From contig JASCOA010000027.1 of the NCBI GenBank assembly GCA_029959365.1, forward strand, positions 1-33,290: a stretch of 33,290 bases of DNA, given 5' to 3'. Origin of the DNA: Microbacteriaceae bacterium PS02343. GTDB lineage: Bacteria > Actinomycetota > Actinomycetes > Actinomycetales > Microbacteriaceae. Of the stretch, positions 28,487 to 33,290 are shown in pieces. Numbering within the stretch: the stretch's first letter is position 1; every line of letters begins with the position of its first letter. Both the position numbers and the translations under genes were made by a program. Under the pieces are notes generated by a model. That model was not told the origin of the DNA. It searched no databases and saw only the letters and a program-made list of their open reading frames with translations.

Positions 28487-29929
28487 TCAGGAGCGCGCGT
28501 GCCGATCGAGGTACGCGTACATCTCCGACTCGTCGACGCCCGGGAAGCGCCCGGCGGGCAGCGAGGCGAGGATCTGCGCGTGCAGGCGCGCGCTCGGCCA
28601 GGCGCGCCCCGACCAGCGCGCCTCGACCTCGGGCGCCGGCCGGCGGCAGCACGACTCGTCGGGGCAGTTCGAGACCTGGCGCTCGGTCGTCTCGCGACCG
28701 CGGAACCATCGCGCGTCGTCGAAGGCGACGCCGAAGGTGATCGAGAAGTGCCCCTCGTCGGAGTGCCCGGTCTGCACCGAGTTCCAGAAGGTGCCCGCCG
28801 GGGTGTCGGTGTACTGCAGGAACTCCGTGGTGCGGTGCGCCTTCGCCGCCGCGCGGCGAGCGCCCCACTTGCGGCAGACGATCTGCCCCTCCACCGCGCC
28901 CGTGACGTCGCGCGGCAGCGGCAGCCCGTCGTTCTCGTAGGCCTTCGTGATCTCGCCGTCCGCGCCCACGCGCAGGAAGTGCACGCGCAGGTCGAGGTGC
29001 TCGGTCATGAGGTTGGTCATGCGCAGCGCAGCGGACTCATGGGTCACGCCGAAGGCGTCGCGGAAGTCTTCGACGGCCAGGTCGCGCGCCTCCTTGCGCT
29101 CGCTGAGGAACTGCACGGCCTGGGTGCGCGGCATCAGGCAGGCCGCGGCGAAGTAGTTGATCTCCAGTCGCTGGCGCAGGAACTCGGCGTAGGAGCTCGG
29201 CGGCTGGTGGCCCAGGATGCGGTGCGCGATCGCCTGCAGCGCGATCGACCGCAGCCCGTGGCCGCCGGGGATGGATGCCGGCGGCAGGTAGATGCGCCCG
29301 TGCTCGAGGTCGGTGATGCTGCGCGTCGAGCGCGGCAGGTCGTCGACGTAGACGACCTCGAGCCCCAGCTGCTCGACCATGAGGTGCACCTCGCGGTGCG
29401 TGAGCGCGCCGGAGACGTGGCCGACGGCGGCGAGCCGCGCCTCCGCCTCCGCCTCGATCTCCGGCAGGTGGTTGTTCCGCTCGCGCTGCCAGGCGCGCAG
29501 CGCCGTGTTGCGCAGCCGCGCCTCCTCGGGCGTGGCGGATGCGGTGGCGGCGCGCCGCTCGAGCTCGCGGTGCAGGCCGACGAGCGCCTCCAGCGTCTCG
29601 TCGGACATCGTGCGACTGGCGCGCAGGGTCGGCAGCCCGAGGCCGGCGTAGAGCGCGCCGCTCTGCAGACGCCGCAGCTCGAGCTCGAGCCCGGCGCGGT
29701 CGTCGGGGGCCTCTTCACGGAGCAGGTCGTCGACCTGCACGCCGAGCGCGCGGGCGAAGTCCGCGAGTTCGGAGATGCGCGGTTCACGTCGGCCGTTCTC
29801 GATCATCGAGATGCGGCTCGGGCTGGTGCTCAGTGCCGCGCCCAGCGCGTCGAGGGTCATGCCCGCCCTGGTGCGGAAGTGCCGGATGCGTGCGCCGAGC
29901 AGCGTCGCTCGGCCGTCGTCGTTCGCCAT
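28487..29929 (-). CDS. RamB-like XRE regulator with ImmA/IrrE and ScfR-type domains
   Basis: A 480-residue regulator. Residues 11-70 are a Cro/CI helix-turn-helix (LGARIRHFRTRAGMTLDALGAALSTSPSRISMIENGRREPRISELADFARAL). The middle (about 215-320) is an ImmA/IrrE-like domain with QAIAHRILGH in place of a full HExxH, so peptidase activity is doubtful. The C-terminus is the short-chain fatty acyl regulator domain (IVCRKWGARRAAAKAHRTTEFLQYTDTPAGTFW... CPDESCCRR). RamB of Corynebacterium and mycobacteria with this architecture controls acetate and glyoxylate metabolism. TAGCGT six bases before ATG 29929 indicates a leaderless transcript, and a perfect 16-bp palindrome overlaps the promoter. Confidence 0.88.
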   Translation of the reverse strand: MANDDGRATLLGARIRHFRTRAGMTLDALGAALSTSPSRISMIENGRREPRISELADFARALGVQVDDLLREEAPDDRAGLELELRRLQSGALYAGLGLPTLRASRTMSDETLEALVGLHRELERRAATASATPEEARLRNTALRAWQRERNNHLPEIEAEAEARLAAVGHVSGALTHREVHLMVEQLGLEVVYVDDLPRSTRSITDLEHGRIYLPPASIPGGHGLRSIALQAIAHRILGHQPPSSYAEFLRQRLEINYFAAACLMPRTQAVQFLSERKEARDLAVEDFRDAFGVTHESAALRMTNLMTEHLDLRVHFLRVGADGEITKAYENDGLPLPRDVTGAVEGQIVCRKWGARRAAAKAHRTTEFLQYTDTPAGTFWNSVQTGHSDEGHFSITFGVAFDDARWFRGRETTERQVSNCPDESCCRRPAPEVEARWSGRAWPSARLHAQILASLPAGRFPGVDESEMYAYLDRHARS

Positions 29930-29935
29930 TCCTTC

Positions 29936-29961
29936 ACGCTAGCGAAAGAATCGCGATTCTT
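29936..29961 (-). promoter_or_regulatory. Promoter and 16-bp palindromic operator of the RamB-like gene
   Basis: -10 TAGCGT at 29936-29941 lies six bases before the ATG. AAGAATCG-CGATTCTT (29946-29961) is a perfect palindrome in the -35/-10 spacer, well placed for repression, probably by the encoded regulator itself. Confidence 0.6.
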
Positions 29962-30059
29962 CACGCGCCGACGATGGTGAGGAGGCCTCTCCTGACGCGC
30001 AGCATGGAAGCACTTCGCCGCAAGGACCACTGCCTCGGTACGCGCGACGGACGGTCGGT

Positions 30060-30116
30060 CGGCGGACGGACCCGGGCGGGATGCTCCAAACCTCCTGCAG
30101 CCCGGCCCGTCCGCCG
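30060..30116 (+). promoter_or_regulatory. Large hairpin in the leader of the ORF at 30156
   Basis: CGGCGGACGG (30060-30069) pairs with CCGTCCGCCG (30107-30116); after a small internal mismatch CCGGGC (30072-30077) pairs with GCCCGG (30100-30105), leaving a 22-base loop that contains CCTCC. It ends 39 bp before the start codon and could be an attenuator, an mRNA-stability element or a protein site. Confidence 0.45.
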
Positions 30117-30155
30117 GATCCCGTCCCGGCGGAGCACGAGACGAACGGACGTGCG

Positions 30156-30383
30156 ATGACGCTCATGCAGCCCACCACCGAACCCGGCGCCGAGAGCGCC
30201 AGCACCGCCGTGCGCACCGCCCGCGACGCGCTGAGCGCGCTCGACCGGCGCAACCCCGGCAGCTCGGCGCGCCTGCGCCTGGAGTTCCTCGACGCCCGCG
30301 ACCGCTTCCAGGCCGGCGAGCTCGACGCCGAGGCGCTCATCGCCGCCGCGCAGCGCATCCGCTCGCTCGCCGTCGCCGCCTGA
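30156..30383 (+). CDS. Small helical hypothetical protein
   Basis: A 75-residue protein: a low-complexity acidic start (MTLMQPTTEPGAESAS) followed by two amphipathic helices (TAVRTARDALSALDRRNPG, SSARLRLEFLDARDRFQAGELDAEALIAAAQRIRSLAVA). No family is recognised; the second half resembles a short helical hairpin. ATG 30156 is chosen because the frame upstream to 30081 lies in the hairpin region. It is divergent from the RamB-like regulator and 41 bp before the FGE-fold gene, possibly in one transcript. Confidence 0.6.
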   Translation: MTLMQPTTEPGAESASTAVRTARDALSALDRRNPGSSARLRLEFLDARDRFQAGELDAEALIAAAQRIRSLAVAA

Positions 30384-30424
30384 CGGCACCGCCGGGCGCC
30401 GCACCGGCGTGCCAGACTCGCCCG

Positions 30425-31138
30425 GTGGACGACATCGAGATGGCGCGGATCCCCGGCGGCGCGGTGCGGCTGCACGACCCGCGCCTCAGCCTGCGCTGGC
30501 AGGCGCAGCTCGAGCCCTTCGAGCTCGGCGTCTTCGCGGTGACCCAGGAGCAGCTGGCCGAGCTGCTGGGCGAGACCGCCGCGAATCCCCGCCGCCCCGC
30601 CACCGGCGTCAGCTGGCTGCGCGCGGTGCGCACCTGCAACGCCGCCTCGGAATGGGAGGGTCTGGAGCCGGCTTACACGCTCGACGGCGAGGACGTCACC
30701 TGGCACGTCGACGCCGACGGCTACCGGCTGCCCACCGAGGCCGAGTGGGAGCACGCCTGCCGCGCCGGCTCGACGGGCGCGCACTACGGGCCGCTGGGCG
30801 AGATCGCCTGGACCAGCGCCGACGGGCTCACCGCGCCGAAGGACGTCGGCGGGCGGCTGCCGAACCTGCACGGCCTGTTCGACACCCTCGGCAACACCTG
30901 GGAGTGGTGCTGGGACCTGCTCGACCCCGCACGACGGGGCGACGACCGCGTGCTGCGCGGCGGCGGTTTCGCCGATGACGTGCAGAGCGTGCGCGCCTCC
31001 ACGCGCCGCGGCGCCCGGCCGCGCGTCGGCCAGCACGACGTGGGCTTCCGCTTCGCCCGCGGCGGCTTCGACGGAGCGGATGCGGCGCAGGGCTGGTCCG
31101 CGGCCGTCGACGCCGAGCGCGCGAGCGCCGGGCGATGA
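30425..31138 (+). CDS. FGE-sulfatase (SUMF1) fold protein lacking the catalytic cysteines
   Basis: A 237-residue protein of the formylglycine-generating-enzyme fold: IPGGAVRLHDP, FELGVFAVTQEQLAELL, VSWLRAVRTCNAASEWEGLEPAYTLDG, GYRLPTEAEWEHACRAGS, GLFDTLGNTWEWCWD, then RVLRGGGFADDVQSVRASTRRGARP and VGFRFAR. True FGE enzymes carry two cysteines after RGGS that bind copper; here that stretch has none, so sulfatase activation is unlikely. A binding, scaffold or different oxidase role remains open. The start is GTG 30425. The window contains no sulfatase. Confidence 0.83.
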   Translation: MDDIEMARIPGGAVRLHDPRLSLRWQAQLEPFELGVFAVTQEQLAELLGETAANPRRPATGVSWLRAVRTCNAASEWEGLEPAYTLDGEDVTWHVDADGYRLPTEAEWEHACRAGSTGAHYGPLGEIAWTSADGLTAPKDVGGRLPNLHGLFDTLGNTWEWCWDLLDPARRGDDRVLRGGGFADDVQSVRASTRRGARPRVGQHDVGFRFARGGFDGADAAQGWSAAVDAERASAGR

Positions 31139-31228
31139 CCTCGCGCTGACCGACAGGTGCGGATCGGCGCCGGCTCCGCCAGGATCGAGCATGGGCGGCA
31201 GGCGCCCGCGGACTCGATGAGGAGCACC

Positions 31229-32341
31229 ATGACCACGCTGCACGGACACGTCGACGAAGGGCTGCGGCCTCTGCTGGCCGAGCTCGAGCAGGCGCTCGCG
31301 ACCGACCCGGATCTCTCGTTCCAGGTCGCCGCCCTCCACCACGGCCGTCCGGTGCTGGACGCCTGGGGCGGCCCGCACCTCGGCGAGCACTCCGTGAACG
31401 TGCCCTACTCGGTCACCAAGAACACGATCGGCCTCGTCGTCGGCCTGCTGGTGCAGCGCGGCGAGCTCGACCTCGATCGCTCGGTCGCCGACTACTGGCC
31501 CGAGTTCGCCGCCCGGGGCAAGGGCTCCATCACGGTGCGCCAGCTGCTCTCGCACCAGGCCGGGCTGCCGCAGTCCGAGCCGCCGGCCACGGCCGCCGAT
31601 CTGCTCGACCACCACCGGGCCGCGGAGCTGCTCGCCGCGAGCCGCCCGCTCTGGGCGCCCGGTTCCGGCTTCGGCTACCACGCCCTCACGATCGGCAGCC
31701 TCGCCGACGAGCTCGTCTTCCGCGCGACGGGCCGCACGCTGCACGAGGTCTACGAGCAGGAGATCCGCGAACCCCTCGGCATCGACTTCTTCCTCGGCCT
31801 GCCCGCGGACCAGGAGCACCGCCTCAGCGCCGTGCTGCCGGTGCTCGGGGGCCCGGTCGGCGGGCCGGCCCCCGACCCCACCAGCTGGGTCGGCCAGGTC
31901 ATGCGCGTCCCCGGCGAGCAGGTCGACCTGGCCAACGATCCCCGCAGCTACCGCTACGGTCACCCCGCCGCGTCCGGTACCGGTTCCGCGCGCGGGCTCG
32001 CCCGACTGCTCGCCGCCACCGTGACCGGCGTCGACGGAGCGGCGCCGCTGCTCGACGCCGAGACGGTGCGCATCATCGGCCAGCAGCAGGTGCGCGGCTA
32101 CGACCAGGTGCTCGGTCAGGAGTCGCGCGCTCACGCGATCGTCTTCCAGAAGCCGACCTCGGCGATGCCCTTCGGCGGCCCGTGGTCGTTCGGCCACGAC
32201 GGCGCCCGCGGCGCCCTGGCGGTCGTCGACCCGTCGGTCGGGCTCGCCTTCGCCTACACGGTCGCCCGCGGCCCGTGGCCGGGAGGAGCGGACGCACGGG
32301 CCGTGCGCCTCGCCGCCGCTCTCGGTCGGTCGCTGGGCTGA
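31229..32341 (+). CDS. Serine hydrolase, class C beta-lactamase/EstB-like
   Basis: A 370-residue beta-lactamase-fold hydrolase. NVPYSVTKNTIG carries the Ser-x-x-Lys catalytic motif near residue 62, GFGYHALTIG has Tyr in the Tyr-x-Asn position with His in place of Asn, and WSFGHDGARGA near the C-terminus replaces the Lys-Thr-Gly motif with His-x-Gly as in CubicO/EstB esterases. No signal peptide is visible, so it is probably a cytosolic esterase or amidase, not a secreted beta-lactamase. ATG 31229 has GAGGAG about five bases upstream, which decides against the in-frame ATG at 31157. Confidence 0.88.
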   Translation: MTTLHGHVDEGLRPLLAELEQALATDPDLSFQVAALHHGRPVLDAWGGPHLGEHSVNVPYSVTKNTIGLVVGLLVQRGELDLDRSVADYWPEFAARGKGSITVRQLLSHQAGLPQSEPPATAADLLDHHRAAELLAASRPLWAPGSGFGYHALTIGSLADELVFRATGRTLHEVYEQEIREPLGIDFFLGLPADQEHRLSAVLPVLGGPVGGPAPDPTSWVGQVMRVPGEQVDLANDPRSYRYGHPAASGTGSARGLARLLAATVTGVDGAAPLLDAETVRIIGQQQVRGYDQVLGQESRAHAIVFQKPTSAMPFGGPWSFGHDGARGALAVVDPSVGLAFAYTVARGPWPGGADARAVRLAAALGRSLG

Positions 32342-32355
32342 GACGCGTCGAGCGT

Positions 32356-32382
32356 CGCCGCCCGGTCGTCCTCGCGGCGGCG
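32356..32382. terminator. Possible bidirectional terminator hairpin
   Basis: CGCCGCC (32356-32362) and GGCGGCG (32376-32382) form a 7-bp stem with a 13-base loop between the convergent hydrolase and oxidoreductase genes. The loop is long and there is no U-tract. Confidence 0.3.
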
Positions 32383-32390
32383 CTCGCCGC

Positions 32391-33290
32391 TCACCAGTCC
32401 GCGCGCATGGACTCCATGACCCGCAGGGTCGCCTCCGTGCGGGTGTGGTCGACGCCCGCATCCGCCCCGGTCTCGACGAGCTCCACGAAGCGCGCGACCT
32501 CGGCGTCGAGCACGTGCTGCTCGCCGTCGACCTCCCGGACGGTCTCGGCGCCGTCGTGGCCGCGCAGCACCAGGCGCCGCGGGCTCGCGATGTGGTCGAT
32601 CTCGAGCGTGGCGGTCTCGCCCTGGATCTCGCTCGGCAGCCGCGAGGAGGTGATCTTCGAGTACGAGACGTCGGCGACGAATCCGTCGTAGTCGAGCAGC
32701 GCGTGCCCCGCGCCGTCGACGCCCGAGCGCACCGGCACCTGCGCGGCGGCGACGCTCGCGGGCTCGCCGAAGAGCGCGACGAGCGGATGCACGCAGTAGA
32801 TGCCGAGGTCGAAGAGCGCGCCGCCCGCCATGGCCGGGTCGAACATGTTGACGTGCTCGCCGGCGAGCACCTTGTCGTATCGGCTGGAGCGCTTCTCGCT
32901 GCGGAAGCTCACGCGGCGGATCGGGCCCAGCTCGAGCAGCGTCTCGCGCACCGCGGCGATGCCCTGGTCGTACTCGTTGCGGATCGCTTCCAGCAGCACG
33001 ACGCCGTGCCGGTCGGCCTCGGCGACCAGGGCGCGCCAGGCGGCAGCCGTGGTCACGGCGGGCTTCTCGACCAGCACGTGCTTGCCGGCGCGGATCGCCT
33101 CGAGCGCCTGCTGCTCGTGCGCGCTGTTCGGGCTGGCGATGTAGACCGCGTCGATGCGGTCGGAGGCGTAGAGGTCGGCGAGGTCGTGCGCGGAGCCGGG
33201 GGCGCCGAGCTCGGCGGCGCTCGCCGCGGCGCGCTCGGCGCTGCGCGAGGTGACCACGTCGATGCGGATCCCCTCGGTGCGGCCGACGGC
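32391..33290 (-). CDS. Gfo/Idh/MocA family oxidoreductase, 5' end beyond the window
   Basis: At least 299 residues of a Gfo/Idh/MocA dehydrogenase. DAVYIASPNSAHEQQALEAIRAGKHVLVEKPAVT contains the EKP motif whose Lys is catalytic, followed by LLEAIRNEYDQGIAAVRETLLELGPIRRV and AGGALFDLGIYCVHPLVALFGEPASV (the GGALxDxGxH-like segment with Cys-Val-His). The frame stays open to the window edge (…EGIRIDVVTSRS), so the Rossmann GxGxxA motif and start codon lie outside. It would reduce or oxidise a sugar or cyclitol with NAD(P). It is convergent with the serine hydrolase. Confidence 0.9.
   Translation of the reverse strand, partial: AVGRTEGIRIDVVTSRSAERAAASAAELGAPGSAHDLADLYASDRIDAVYIASPNSAHEQQALEAIRAGKHVLVEKPAVTTAAAWRALVAEADRHGVVLLEAIRNEYDQGIAAVRETLLELGPIRRVSFRSEKRSSRYDKVLAGEHVNMFDPAMAGGALFDLGIYCVHPLVALFGEPASVAAAQVPVRSGVDGAGHALLDYDGFVADVSYSKITSSRLPSEIQGETATLEIDHIASPRRLVLRGHDGAETVREVDGEQHVLDAEVARFVELVETGADAGVDHTRTEATLRVMESMRADW

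Noticed and set aside
29939-32461. An 840-codon minus-strand open frame across the FGE and hydrolase genes
   Set aside because: It lies antisense to two genes with clear family motifs and has no recognisable domain.
1-33290. CRISPR array, prophage or intact insertion sequence
   Set aside because: No regularly spaced repeats, structural phage genes or transposase frames were found on either strand.

Overview
The window is high-GC actinobacterial DNA, most likely from the Microbacteriaceae. The DUF7882-type small protein, the Lsr2 copy, the paired GAF-ANTAR regulators, the RamB-like XRE regulator and the frequent -10 hexamers placed right before start codons (a leaderless-transcript signature) all point that way. 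No rRNA, tRNA, CRISPR array or intact insertion sequence is visible. All calls come from reading the sequence by eye; no database search was run.

Left part (1-4.1 kb): a translationally coupled pair of GAF-ANTAR proteins, a winged-helix regulator with a small membrane protein behind a 7-bp inverted-repeat operator, a MarR regulator and a lipoprotein. From 4.1 to 10.7 kb the content is accessory: a RelE/Phd toxin-antitoxin pair whose toxin is frameshifted by a perfect 10-bp tandem duplication, a small Lsr2-type nucleoid protein, a cysteine-rich ORF split by an in-frame TAA, a second lipoprotein, a markedly lower-GC TIR-domain gene with an unassigned C-terminal domain, a CPBP protease, a serine recombinase with resolvase-like half-sites, and an ORF with an HEPN-like RNxxxH motif.

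10.7-15.9 kb is an arsenic-resistance locus: arsC, a CoA-disulfide-reductase-like flavoprotein and an aquaporin on the minus strand, divergent from an ArsR-ArsC fusion; then a CgArsR-type repressor divergent from an ArsO-like flavoprotein with a paired-cysteine tail. No ArsB, Acr3 or ArsA is present, so the aquaporin is the only visible route for arsenite. The two repressors have different operator candidates.

15.9-26.2 kb is mostly metabolic and housekeeping: DUF2255, a zinc alcohol dehydrogenase, an MccF-like S66 peptidase, a histidine phosphatase, an M20 peptidase coupled to an MFS exporter, YaeQ, a CBS pair, and a second GAF-ANTAR pair paralogous to the first. 26.2-33.3 kb holds an HelR-type RNA polymerase-associated helicase preceded by a palindrome resembling the rifamycin-associated element, a RamB-like regulator with a perfect 16-bp palindrome in its promoter, a small helical protein behind a strong leader hairpin, an FGE-fold protein lacking the catalytic cysteines, a class C beta-lactamase-like hydrolase and a Gfo/Idh/MocA oxidoreductase cut by the window edge.

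The items most worth following are the TIR gene, the slipped RelE toxin, the stop-split cysteine-rich ORF, the pump-less arsenic locus, the RAE-helR pairing and the leaderless-promoter pattern.
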